A DNA stretch of 31,249 bases from assembly GCA_035296905.1 (NCBI GenBank), contig DATHAA010000072.1:1-31249 (forward strand), in the 5' to 3' direction. The translations under genes were made by a program, and so were the position numbers. Source of the stretch: DATEOR01 sp035296905 (GTDB taxonomy: Bacteria > Actinomycetota > Thermoleophilia > Gaiellales > Gaiellaceae). Under the pieces are notes generated by a model. The model saw only the letters and a list, made by a program, of their open reading frames with translations, did no database searches and was not told where the DNA came from. Shown piece after piece: positions 11,620 through 19,717 of this stretch; within the stretch, counting starts at the first letter, position 1; the number at the start of each line of letters is the position of its first letter.

Positions 11620-12939
11620 CTATGCCGTGACGGGTATCGCGGCCTCTGCCCGCCGCACGTGGACGACGAGGCCGTCGTCGATGCTCTCGACCACGACATC
11701 TTCGCCGACGCCGATTGGCTCGTCGTCGGAACGCGCCTGCCAGAGCTCCCCGTGGACGAACACGAGCCCGGCGGGGTCGAGCGCCTTGCGAACGACGCCC
11801 ATCTGGCCGACGAGCTCTTCCTGGCCGGTAACAGGCCGCCGCCTCCGCGCCTGGACGATCTTCGTGAGGGCGAAGACCATGAGGAGGGTGAAAGTGCCGG
11901 CGATGGCGAGCGCCACCCAGATCGACACCTGGTAGCCGGGCCCGGCCGGGTCGAACAGCATGAGGGAGCCGATTACGAAGCACGCCGCGCCGGCGAGCGC
12001 TAGCGCGCCGTGGCTCATGACGAACGGCTCCGCGGCGAAGAAAGCCGCGGCGAGGAGAATCAACAGGATGCCCGCCGCGCTGATGGGGAGCACCTGCAGC
12101 CCGAAGAAGGAGACGATCAGCGCGATCGCGCCGAAGGTCCCCGGGAAGATGAGGCCCGGGTTGAAGAGCTCGACAGTGATCCCGAGCGCTCCCAGCGAGA
12201 GGAGTAGCACGATGATGTTCGGGTCGATGAGCGTGTCGAGGATTCGCTTCCAGAGCGACATGTGGATCGTGGTGACGTTCGCTTCGGCGGTGTGGAGCAC
12301 GAGCCCCTTCGGCTCGGTCTTCATCCCGTCGATGTCGTTCAGGAGAGCCGGGAGGTCCGGCGCGACGACGTCGACCACGTTCTCGTCGAGCGCTTCTTCG
12401 GCGGTGAGGTTCGATGCCTGGCGGACGGCCTCCTCGGCCCAGTCGGCGTTCCGTCCGTGCGTTTCCGCGAGCCCGCGGATGTAGGCGGCCGCGTCGTTGA
12501 TGACCTTGCGGCGAAGGTCGCTCGGGATGTTTCCCCCGCCGGTCGAGATCGGAGTCGACGAGCCGATGTTCGTGTTTGGGGCCATCGCGGCGACGTCCGC
12601 GGCCATCGTGATGAAGACTCCCGCCGAGGCGGCTCGGGATCCCTGCGGGTAGACGTAGGCGACCACCGGGACCGTCGAGTCGAGCTCCTTCTTGATGATG
12701 TCCCGCATCGAGGAGTCGAGCCCTCCGGGGGTGTCCATGAGGATAACGACCGCGTCGTAGCCGTCTTCCTCGGCCTGATCGATCGCCCCCGTTAGGTAGT
12801 CCGCAGTCACCGGGTTGATGTCGTTCTCGAACTCGACCGCGAGAACGCGCGGAGGATCGGCTGCAACCGCCGTCCCGGTTAGTGCGAGGGCGGCGGAGAG
12901 GGCGCAGAGAAGCGCCAAAAAACCCCGCAAGAGCAGCAT
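11620..12939 (-). CDS. NfeD-type membrane serine protease (ClpP-like domain, TM helices, OB domain)
   Basis: This 439-residue protein is a full-length NfeD of the class paired with slipins. Residues 1-27 form a signal peptide ending AVAA. The ClpP/S49-like domain follows, with DTPGGLDSS at 69-77, the probable nucleophile S105 in RAASAGVF and general-base K145 in RRKVIND. The 40-residue spacing fits the serine-lysine dyad known from archaeal 1510-N proteases. Four to five transmembrane helices span about 240-358, and a soluble OB-fold domain (about 370-439) ends the protein. ATG 12939 is chosen because it begins the signal peptide; the frame is open further upstream but that part is arginine-rich and unlikely. 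A TACACT five bases before the ATG may be a -10 of a near-leaderless promoter. Confidence 0.9.
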   Translation of the reverse strand: MLLLRGFLALLCALSAALALTGTAVAADPPRVLAVEFENDINPVTADYLTGAIDQAEEDGYDAVVILMDTPGGLDSSMRDIIKKELDSTVPVVAYVYPQGSRAASAGVFITMAADVAAMAPNTNIGSSTPISTGGGNIPSDLRRKVINDAAAYIRGLAETHGRNADWAEEAVRQASNLTAEEALDENVVDVVAPDLPALLNDIDGMKTEPKGLVLHTAEANVTTIHMSLWKRILDTLIDPNIIVLLLSLGALGITVELFNPGLIFPGTFGAIALIVSFFGLQVLPISAAGILLILLAAAFFAAEPFVMSHGALALAGAACFVIGSLMLFDPAGPGYQVSIWVALAIAGTFTLLMVFALTKIVQARRRRPVTGQEELVGQMGVVRKALDPAGLVFVHGELWQARSDDEPIGVGEDVVVESIDDGLVVHVRRAEAAIPVTA

Positions 12940-13031
12940 CTTCGAGTGTAAGAATTCTATCAGGGTCAAGCTCTCGCTCTTGAGGGCCGAGAAGGCCTTT
13001 GTTTGCCTTCCAAGAAGGTCGCCGTCCAGTG

Positions 13032-15213
13032 ATGACCCTGTTTCGCGCCGCCCTCGCGTTCGTGATCGCTCTGGCCGTTCCCGCGGTCGCCCACGGAGCG
13101 GACCGGTTCGTAGTCCGCGATGAGCCGGTCTCCGCGACGGGTCAGCTTCGTGCGCGACAGGCACCGCTCGAGTTCAACCTGATCGGGCTGCACTGGAAGG
13201 GGCCCGGGAGCGTTTCGTTCCGAACCTTTTCGCAGGCCGGCCGGTGGAGCGCATGGCGGGAGGCGGCGGCCGAGGCGGAGGACTCGCCGGACGCCCGTTC
13301 GGCCGAGGACGTGGCAGCCCGGGGCTGGACCCTCGGGAGCCCGTACTGGACGGGACCTGCAACGTCGATCCAGTATCGGCTCGGCGGCCGCGTCTCGAAG
13401 CTGCGTGCCTACTTCCTCCGGAGCGATCCTCACGCGGGGAAGGCGCTGCTCCCGGGGCGCGTCGCCGCCCGCGCTTCGCAGCCGACGATCATCCGGCGCG
13501 CCGCGTGGGGCGCGGACGAGTCCATCGTGCGCGCGAACCCCTACTACGCCTCTGCGGTTCGCTTCGCGGTCGTCCATCACACCGCCGGGACGAACTCCTA
13601 CTCGGCCTCGGAGTCGGCGGCGATCGTCCGGGGAATCGAGCGCTACCACGTGCTCGCGAACGGCTGGAACGACATTGGCTACAACTTCCTCGTCGACAAG
13701 TACGGTCAGGTGTTCGAGGGCCGGGGCGGGGGGATCACCAAGAACGTCGTCGGCGCCCACGCCGAGGGATTCAACACGGGCAGCGCCGGCGTCGCGGTGA
13801 TCGGCACCTACGAGTCGCAGGCGATCTCCTCCTCCGCGCGTGCTGCGCTCGTGAAGCTGCTTGCCTGGCGCCTCGACATCGCGCACGTGAACCCGCTCGG
13901 CAGGCTCGCATGGACGTCGGGCGGCAACCCGCGCTACCCGGCCGGAACGAAGGTCGCTCTGCGCGCGGTTTCGGGGCACCGAGACACGGGCCCGACGAGC
14001 TGTCCCGGCGGCTCCCTCTACGCCCAGCTCAACAGGATTGCGAGCGACGTCGCGGCCACCGGGCTGCCCAAGCTCTACAACCCGGTCGTCACCGGAAGCC
14101 TCGGCGGCCAGGTGCGTTTCCGGGCGACGCTGACCGAGGCGCTGGCGTGGACCGTTACCGTCCGTGACGCTGCCGATGCGATCGTCGCCGTCGGGAGTGG
14201 AACCGGCACGGCCGTCGACTGGACGTGGGATGCCTCGACGACTCCGTTCGGAGATTTCTCGTATGTGATCGAGGCCCGCTCCGACCTCCGGCCCGCCCGC
14301 GGGACGGTTCCCGGCCCGCCCGCGGGACGGTTCCCGGCCCGCCGTCCCTCGAGGTGACGAGCCTGACCGCCACCCCACACGCCCTGACTCCGAACGAAGA
14401 CGGCGTCGGCGAGTCGATGGCCGTTTCCTTCGCGCTCTCGACCCGCGCGAGCGTCGCAGTCGAGGTGCTTGACTCCTCGTCAAGGGTCGTTCGCACACTG
14501 GCGAGCTCGTTCTCGTACAGCGCGGGTCGGGCGAGCATGGCCTGGAACGGGCGAAACTCGTCCGGGCGGCTGGTACACGACGGTCGTTATCGCATCCGGA
14601 TCACGGCCACCTCGCCGGGCCAGCAGGCGCGCAAGAGCCATGGTGTCGTGGCCGACCGGACCCTCGGCCACCTCGAGGCCGCTCCCACGCTCTTCTCTCC
14701 GAACGATGACGGAATCCTGGACTCGACCGCGATCGGCTTCCGGCTCGCCCGCCAGGCGGATGTGCGGGTCCGGGTCATGGGGGGCGACCGGGCCGTCGCG
14801 ACGGTTCACGAGCTCGGGACGCTCGCGTCCGGCTCCGCGTCGTTTGCCTGGGGCGGCCGCAACAGGAGGGGAGCGGTCGCGGACGGCGAGTATCGCGCGC
14901 TCGTCGAGGCGACGACGCCCCTCGGGACCCGCTCGCTCTCGGTTCCGCTCACGATCGACACCCGCGCTCCCGCCGTACGCATCGTCTCGGCGCGCCATCG
15001 GAAGGACGGGCGCACTGCGGTCCGCCTCTGGCTGAGCGAAGCGGCCACCGTCCGGCTCCGCTACGGGTCGCCGGAGTTCGTCGGCCTTCGCGAGGTCCAG
15101 CGGCAGGCCGGCTATTCGCACCTCACGCTTCCGCGTGCCACGCGCGTTGAGCTCAGGCGGTCGACGCCGCGGCGAACCTGGGCGCCCGTGTCACGGTCAA
15201 GCTCGCCGGCTAG
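13032..15213 (+). pseudogene. Secreted peptidoglycan-recognition amidase with FlgD/Ig-like repeats, broken by two frameshifts
   Basis: The first part (13032-14357) encodes a signal peptide (about 1-23), a linker, and a PGRP/amidase_2 domain beginning AAWGADES. Its zinc and catalytic residues are present: H182/H183 in VVHHTAG, Y217 in GYNF, H316 and C324 in SGHRDTGPTSCPG, with T322 at the usual Lys/Thr position. The enzyme would cut N-acetylmuramoyl-L-alanine bonds. The frame ends at TGA 14355-14357. Two Ig-like repeats with xPNxDGxxDS motifs follow in another frame (about 14345-15155). A 23-bp tandem duplication at 14288-14343 separates the frames. A second shift near 15152-15160 is needed to reach the natural end VDAAANLGARVTVKLAG and TAG 15211-15213. 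The gene may be inactive, phase-switched or affected by assembly error. The amidase half alone could still be made. Confidence 0.75.
14288..14343 (+). repeat. 23-bp tandem repeat, 2.4 copies, inside the amidase gene
   Basis: Copies run 14290-14312 and 14313-14335, identical, with the matching stretch extending from 14288 to 14343. Each unit holds CCCGCGGGACGG. Because 23 is not a multiple of three, each added copy shifts the reading frame. Removing one copy joins the signal-peptide/PGRP frame exactly to the Ig-like frame, reading RPARGTVPGPPSLEVTSL across the joint. Confidence 0.9.
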
Positions 15214-15962
15214 CGCTCGTACGCGATTTCGCCGGACTCGACCGCGCGATTCTCGCCGCCGACGTCGACCACGAAGCGGCCGTCGCGGTCGATCTTGACC
15301 CCGACTCCGCTCTCCCCGTTCACGGCGATGCGCCTGCCGCGGAGGAAGTCGCGCGAGCCGAGGCTGTCGTAGACGCCGTTGAGGCCGCGCTCGACCCACG
15401 CGTCGTAGTTCACCTCGAGCCGGTCGAGGATCGCCACGAGCAGCGGCCCGCGCTCGCGCTTGATGCCATCGATCGTGTAGAGGCTTCCCGCCGGGACGTT
15501 CGCGTCTTCGGGCAGGTCGCTGCGCTCCTGGTTGACGTTCACGCCGATGCCGACGACGACGACGCCGTCGGAGGCCTCGGCGAGGAGGCCGGCCACTTTG
15601 CGCCGGTTGAGCATGACGTCGTTCGGCCACTTGACCTGGACGGCGAGCGCGACGGCCCCCTCGATTGCCTCCGCCACTGCTGTTCCCGCGACGAGGGAGA
15701 GCTCGGAGACGACCCGGTCGTCGGGAGGGCGCAGCAGGAGCGAGCAGAGGATCGCGGTCCCGGGGGGCGCGGTCCAGCTGCGCCCCAGCCGGCCGCGTCC
15801 CTGCGTCTGCTGGTCGCAAAGGGCGAGCGCTCCCTCGGCCAGGTCGGCGCCGAGGACCTCCTGCGTGGTGTCGCAGCTCGCCTCGTAGAGGTACGGGTGC
15901 CCGAAACGGCCGGTCAGGAGCGGTTCGACATGCTCCGGCGCAAGCGAGTCCTCCCGGGTCAC
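15210..15962 (-). CDS. birA: Biotin--[acetyl-CoA-carboxylase] ligase
   Basis: The enzyme activates biotin with ATP and attaches it to the lysine of the biotin carrier protein of acyl-CoA carboxylases. The 250-residue protein shows the biotinyl-AMP loop GRGRLGRSW at 55-63, KWPNDV at 111-116 followed by K122, and a small C-terminal SH3-like domain ending GGENRAVESGEI. It lacks the N-terminal DNA-binding domain of E. coli BirA, so it is a monofunctional ligase and not a repressor. The GTG at 15962 has no visible ribosome-binding site, and a TAGTCT ends six bases before it, which suggests a leaderless mRNA. It lies divergent to the sigma-fab cluster, and accD/accA downstream on the other strand belong to the same pathway. 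The carrier protein gene itself is not in the window. Confidence 0.95.
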   Translation of the reverse strand: MTREDSLAPEHVEPLLTGRFGHPYLYEASCDTTQEVLGADLAEGALALCDQQTQGRGRLGRSWTAPPGTAILCSLLLRPPDDRVVSELSLVAGTAVAEAIEGAVALAVQVKWPNDVMLNRRKVAGLLAEASDGVVVVGIGVNVNQERSDLPEDANVPAGSLYTIDGIKRERGPLLVAILDRLEVNYDAWVERGLNGVYDSLGSRDFLRGRRIAVNGESGVGVKIDRDGRFVVDVGGENRAVESGEIAYER

Positions 15963-15967
15963 TGCAC

Positions 15968-15974
15968 TAGACTA
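15968..15974. promoter_or_regulatory. Overlapping divergent -10 elements of birA and the ECF sigma gene
   Basis: Only 20 bases (15963-15982) separate the two GTG starts. TAGACT at 15968-15973 on the plus strand ends 9 bases before the sigma GTG, and TAGTCT on the minus strand (15974-15969) ends 6 bases before the birA GTG. The hexamers overlap by five bases. If both are used, the two mRNAs are leaderless or nearly so and the promoters exclude each other. No clear -35 was found for either. Confidence 0.45.
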
Positions 15975-15982
15975 TCTTCGCC

Positions 15983-16600
15983 GTGCAATCGACAGCTGCC
16001 AAGCCTCTGCAAACCGAGTCCAGCCCATCGGTCCCACGGCTCGTCCTCTACTCGAAGCTCACGGATTCTGAGCTCGTGGACAAGGCAACGAACGGCGACC
16101 CGCGCGCTCTCGAAACCCTGGTCGAGCGCTACTCGCCGCGCGTCAACCGCCTTGCCTCGCAGCTCATGGGCGACCTCGAGGAGGCGAGGGATGCGGCGCA
16201 GGAGTCGCTCGTCAAGGTCTGTACGCGGCTGAAGCAGTTTCGCGGCGAGGCGCAGTTTGCGACCTGGCTGCACCGACTCGTCGTGAACACGTGCCGCGAC
16301 CGCATGGCGTTCCAGCGCGTGCGCCGCGCGGAGCCGCTCGAACTGGACGAGCACGCGGTGTCAGACGACCCCGATCCGTCGAGCGCCGCGATGCTCACGG
16401 ATCTGCGACGGGATTTGGCCGACGCCCTCTCGCGTCTGTCAGCCGACCAGCGGATCGCGGTCGTCCTACGCGACTCCTTCGGGCTCTCCTACAAGGAGAT
16501 CTCCCGCGTCGCGCGCATGCCCGTCGGCACCGCGAAATGCTACGTCCATCGTGCGCGAGCCCGCCTCCGGACGCTGCTCGAGGAGTACACGCCGGCGTGA
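15983..16600 (+). CDS. ECF-type RNA polymerase sigma factor
   Basis: This 205-residue protein has the two-domain ECF layout. Region 2 spans about 44-116, with DAAQESLVKV and FATWLHRLVVNTCRDRM. Region 4 spans about 143-197, with LSADQRIAVVLRDSFGLSYKEI and the recognition helix MPVGTAKCYVHRAR. A 25-residue tail precedes region 2. ECF sigmas direct RNA polymerase to dedicated promoters and are usually held by an anti-sigma factor encoded next door. None is present: birA is upstream on the other strand, and the stop overlaps the fabZ start in GTGA. That coupling suggests a role tied to fatty-acid synthesis, or merely shared transcription. The GTG start lacks a ribosome-binding site and fits a near-leaderless mRNA. 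Confidence 0.9.
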   Translation: MQSTAAKPLQTESSPSVPRLVLYSKLTDSELVDKATNGDPRALETLVERYSPRVNRLASQLMGDLEEARDAAQESLVKVCTRLKQFRGEAQFATWLHRLVVNTCRDRMAFQRVRRAEPLELDEHAVSDDPDPSSAAMLTDLRRDLADALSRLSADQRIAVVLRDSFGLSYKEISRVARMPVGTAKCYVHRARARLRTLLEEYTPA

Positions 16601-17034
16601 ACGTCGCCCTGGGGCGCGAGCAGATCGAAGAGATTCTGCCGCACCGCGACCCGTTCCTCTTCCTGGACGAGGTGACGATGCTCGAGCCCGGCTCCCGTGT
16701 CGTCGCGCGGAAACTCGTGCAAGAGGACGAGTGGTTCCTGACGGGCCACTTTCCGGGCCGGCCGATTATGCCCGGCGTGATCATCGTCGAGGCCATGGCG
16801 CAGTGTGGCGCCGTCGCGGTGCTCGCCGACGAGGCGAACCGCGGCAAGCTGGCGCTCTTCGCGGGGATCGACGATGTGCGCTTCAAGCGCATGGTGCTTC
16901 CGGGCGACGAGCTCGAGCTGACCTGCGAGCTCGACCGGATGCGGGGGCCCGTGGGGCGCGGCAAGACGACGGCCACGGTGGACGGGGAGCTCGCTGCACG
17001 CGCGACGCTCATGTTCGCCGTTACCGACGGCTAG
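16597..17034 (+). CDS. fabZ: 3-hydroxyacyl-[acyl-carrier-protein] dehydratase FabZ
   Basis: FabZ removes water from 3-hydroxyacyl-ACP to give trans-2-enoyl-ACP in each elongation round. From GTG 16597 the protein has 145 residues, the normal size. It opens with the family motif LPHRDPFLFLDEV and carries the catalytic pair H51 and E65 in GHFPGRPIMPGVIIVEAMAQ. The start overlaps the sigma stop by four bases (GTGA), so the two are probably coupled. The frame stays open upstream to 16291, but that portion is antisense-like arginine-rich sequence inside the sigma gene and is rejected. The stop TAG is followed directly by the fabH ATG with no gap. Confidence 0.95.
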   Translation: MNVALGREQIEEILPHRDPFLFLDEVTMLEPGSRVVARKLVQEDEWFLTGHFPGRPIMPGVIIVEAMAQCGAVAVLADEANRGKLALFAGIDDVRFKRMVLPGDELELTCELDRMRGPVGRGKTTATVDGELAARATLMFAVTDG

Positions 17035-18048
17035 ATGCTCGCGAACGTCTCCCAGAACGGCTCGATTGGAATCGTCGGCGTGGGGTCGTACGTGCCAGAC
17101 AGAGTAATGACCAACGACGAGCTGTCGAAGCTGGTCGAGACCTCCGACGAATGGATCGCCGAGCGGACCGGGATCAGGCGGCGGCACATCGCAGAGCCCG
17201 GTCAGGCAGCGAGCGACCTGGCGCTCCCGGCGGCTCGCGAGGCGCTCGAGCAGGCGGGTCTCGACGCGGCCGAGCTCGACCTCGTCGTCGTCGCGACGGT
17301 GACACCGGACATGTTTTTCCCGTCGACCGCCTCGTTGCTCGCGTCCGAGCTGGGCGCGCCGGATGCCGCCGCGTACGACCTCTCCGCCGGTTGCACAGGC
17401 TTCATGTACGCGCTTGCCCAGGCCTACGGGACCGTGGCCGGGGGCCTGGCGCAAAACGCGCTCGTGGTCGGGTCCGAGACGCTCTCCAAGATCATCAACT
17501 GGCACGACAGGTCGACCTGTGTCCTCTTCGGAGACGGTGCCGGCGCCGTCGTGATCCGGCATGTGCCCGACGGCGGCTTTCTGGGCTTCGAGCTCGGCTC
17601 GGACGGCGAGGGCGGGAAGGAGCTCTCCATTCCGGGAGGCGGCTCGCGCAACCCTTCGACCGCCGAAACCGTCGCACAAGAGATGCACTTTCTGCAGATG
17701 AACGGGCGCGAGGTCTACAAGTTCGCCACGAGGGTGCTCGTCTCGTCCGCGGAGAAGCTCCTCGACGAGATCGGCCTCGGCGTGGACGACATCGACCTCT
17801 ACGTTCCGCATCAGGCGAACAAACGGATCATCGACCACGCGGCGTCGAAGCTCGGCATCCCGAAGGAGAAGGTCTTCGTGAACGTCGACTGCTTCGGGAA
17901 CACGTCCTCGGCTTCGATCCCGCTCTGTCTCGCTCAGGGCGTGCGCGAAGGGCGGCTGAAGGACGGAACGCGGGTACTGATGACCGGCATGGGCGCCGGG
18001 CTCACGTGGGGATCGGCGTACACCGTCTGGGGTAACGGAACCCCATGA
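17035..18048 (+). CDS. fabH: Beta-ketoacyl-ACP synthase III FabH
   Basis: FabH starts fatty-acid synthesis by condensing an acyl-CoA primer with malonyl-ACP. The 337-residue thiolase-fold protein has the complete catalytic triad: C120 in SAGCTGF, H259 in PHQAN and N289 in FGNTS. GDGAGAVV is also typical. Branched or straight primer preference cannot be read from the sequence. The first dozen residues (MLANVSQNGS) are longer than in many homologues. The ATG touches the fabZ stop (TAGATG) and its end overlaps fabD in ATGA, so this is a tightly coupled operon. Confidence 0.97.
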   Translation: MLANVSQNGSIGIVGVGSYVPDRVMTNDELSKLVETSDEWIAERTGIRRRHIAEPGQAASDLALPAAREALEQAGLDAAELDLVVVATVTPDMFFPSTASLLASELGAPDAAAYDLSAGCTGFMYALAQAYGTVAGGLAQNALVVGSETLSKIINWHDRSTCVLFGDGAGAVVIRHVPDGGFLGFELGSDGEGGKELSIPGGGSRNPSTAETVAQEMHFLQMNGREVYKFATRVLVSSAEKLLDEIGLGVDDIDLYVPHQANKRIIDHAASKLGIPKEKVFVNVDCFGNTSSASIPLCLAQGVREGRLKDGTRVLMTGMGAGLTWGSAYTVWGNGTP

Positions 18049-18968
18049 AGATCGCCTTCTGCTTCCCGGGCCAGGGCTCGCAGGACGTCGGCATGGGCCG
18101 CGCGATCGCGGAGCGCTTCCCCGAGGCACGGGCCGTCTACGATGAAGCCTCCGAGGCGGTCGGCTACGACGTCGCCCAGGTCTGCTTCGAAGGCCCGATC
18201 GAGAGGCTGACGCGCACCGATGTGCAGCAACCGGCGCTCGTCGCGACCTCGCTCGCGTGCCTGCGCGCCGTCGACACCCTTGGCATCAAGCCCGACTTCG
18301 TCGTCGGCCACTCCGTGGGCGAGTATTCCGCCCTCGCTGCGGCCGCATCGCTTCCCGACCGGGAGGCGATCGCGCTCGTCCAGGAGCGCGGGCGGGCGAT
18401 GGCCGAGGCGGCCGACAGGCATCCCGGCGCGATGGCCGCGGTCATCGGTCTCGAGGATACCGTGGTCGAGGAACTCTGCGCCGGGATCGAGAACGTGTGG
18501 CCGGCGAACTACAACTGCCCGGGGCAGGTCGTGGTCTCCGGCGAGAACGCCGCGGTCGACCGGCTCATCGAGGAGGCCTCCACCCGCGGCGCGCGGAAGA
18601 CCGTAAAGCTTCGCGTCAGCGGAGCCTTCCACAGCCCGCTTGTCGAGGGCGCGGCCGACATTCTCCGCCCGGCGCTCGAAGGCGTGAGCTTCTCGAACCC
18701 GGTGACGCCGTTCATGTCCACCGTGACCGCGCGTGTCGAGGAAGCGCAGCGCATCGGTGGTGTCCTGGTCGAGCAGCTGACCGGCCCGGTCAAGTGGACG
18801 CAGGCCGTCCGCGAGCTCGTCGCCCAAGGCGTGACCACGTTCGTCGAGATCGGGCCCGGCCAGGTCCTGAGCGGACTTTTGCGCCGGTGCGACCGCTCGC
18901 TGCGGACGGTCTCCGTCGGCGACCCCGATTCCCTTGCGAAGCTGCAGGAGACACTCTCTGCCGCCTAG
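18045..18968 (+). CDS. fabD: Malonyl-CoA:ACP transacylase FabD
   Basis: FabD transfers malonyl groups from CoA to acyl carrier protein, supplying the extender unit. The 307-residue protein begins with FCFPGQGSQ, has the nucleophile S90 in GHSVGEYSAL and histidine H196 in GAFHSPLV, and the conserved QQPALVATS and GPGQVLSGL segments. Length is typical for stand-alone bacterial FabD. The ATG start overlaps the fabH stop in ATGA. The gene follows fabH and precedes fabG, the common fab order, although acpP, often next to these genes, is absent. Confidence 0.97.
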   Translation: MKIAFCFPGQGSQDVGMGRAIAERFPEARAVYDEASEAVGYDVAQVCFEGPIERLTRTDVQQPALVATSLACLRAVDTLGIKPDFVVGHSVGEYSALAAAASLPDREAIALVQERGRAMAEAADRHPGAMAAVIGLEDTVVEELCAGIENVWPANYNCPGQVVVSGENAAVDRLIEEASTRGARKTVKLRVSGAFHSPLVEGAADILRPALEGVSFSNPVTPFMSTVTARVEEAQRIGGVLVEQLTGPVKWTQAVRELVAQGVTTFVEIGPGQVLSGLLRRCDRSLRTVSVGDPDSLAKLQETLSAA

Positions 18969-18981
18969 CGAGTTTGCGTCC

Positions 18982-19704
18982 TTGGAGGGCAAAGTCGCTC
19001 TCGTCACGGGCGGGTCGCGGGGAATCGGGGCGGCGATCTCGCGCGAGCTTGGAGCCGCGGGCGCCAAGGTGGCGGTCAACTACCGCTCCGACCAGGCCGC
19101 CGCGGAGGAGATCGCCGGCGAGGTCGGCGGGGTTGCGATTCAGGCCGACGTCTCGGTCCCGGATGAGGCCGTCGCGCTGGTGGAGCGGGTGGAGTCGGAG
19201 CTCGGAGACATCGACGCGCTCGTGAACAACGCGGGCGTCACGCGTGACACCCTCATCGCGCGGATGAGCGACGAGGACTGGGAAACCGTCATCGAGACGA
19301 ACCTGCGTGGGCCGTTCAACACGTGCCGCGCAGTCGCGCGAAAGATGCTGAAGCGTCGCGCGGGGTCGATCGTGAACATGTCCTCGGTCGTCGGTCTGCA
19401 CGGAAATCCGGGCCAGGCGAACTACTCCGCGTCGAAGGCGGGGATCATCGGGATGTCGAAGGCGCTCGCCCGCGAGCTCGGCTCCCGTGGGGTGCGCGTG
19501 AACGTGATCGCACCCGGCTACATCAAGACTGCGCTCACCGACGTCATCTCGGAGGAGATGCGCCAGCTCATCCTCACGAACACCGCGCTCGGCCGTCTCG
19601 GCGAGCCTGAGGACGTAGCGCGTGCGGTACGCTTTCTCTGCTCTGACGAGGCCGCGTTCATCACGGGCGAGGTGCTGCTCGTCGACGGCGGCCTAGGCAT
19701 GTAG
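18982..19704 (+). CDS. fabG: 3-oxoacyl-ACP reductase FabG
   Basis: FabG reduces 3-ketoacyl-ACP with NADPH. The short-chain dehydrogenase fold is clear: TGGSRGIG cofactor loop near the N-terminus, NNAG, and the catalytic S135, Y148 and K152 in SSVVGLHGNPGQANYSASK. TTG 18982 gives 240 residues beginning MEGKVALVTGG, close to the usual family start. There is no strong ribosome-binding site. The frame is open upstream to 18934 but that would overlap fabD by 35 bases, so the exact start is uncertain. It lies 13 bases after the fabD stop, and the end is 13 bases before fabF. Assignment to FabG over other reductases rests on the operon. Confidence 0.93.
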   Translation: MEGKVALVTGGSRGIGAAISRELGAAGAKVAVNYRSDQAAAEEIAGEVGGVAIQADVSVPDEAVALVERVESELGDIDALVNNAGVTRDTLIARMSDEDWETVIETNLRGPFNTCRAVARKMLKRRAGSIVNMSSVVGLHGNPGQANYSASKAGIIGMSKALARELGSRGVRVNVIAPGYIKTALTDVISEEMRQLILTNTALGRLGEPEDVARAVRFLCSDEAAFITGEVLLVDGGLGM

Positions 19705-19717
19705 GGGGAGGATCAGG

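Noticed and set aside
12940..13164. 75-residue N-terminal extension of the NfeD protease
   Set aside because: It would place arginine-rich sequence before a clear signal peptide that begins at 12939.
12966..14498. 510-codon minus-strand frame across the amidase gene
   Set aside because: Arginine-rich low-complexity product, antisense to clear PGRP motifs.
15214..15298. Extension of the Ig-repeat frame past 15213
   Set aside because: The added residues are an arginine-rich shadow of birA. The natural end fits the third frame stopping at 15213.
16540..18129. 529-codon minus-strand frame opposite fabZ-fabH
   Set aside because: Antisense shadow of two well-supported genes; no domain seen.
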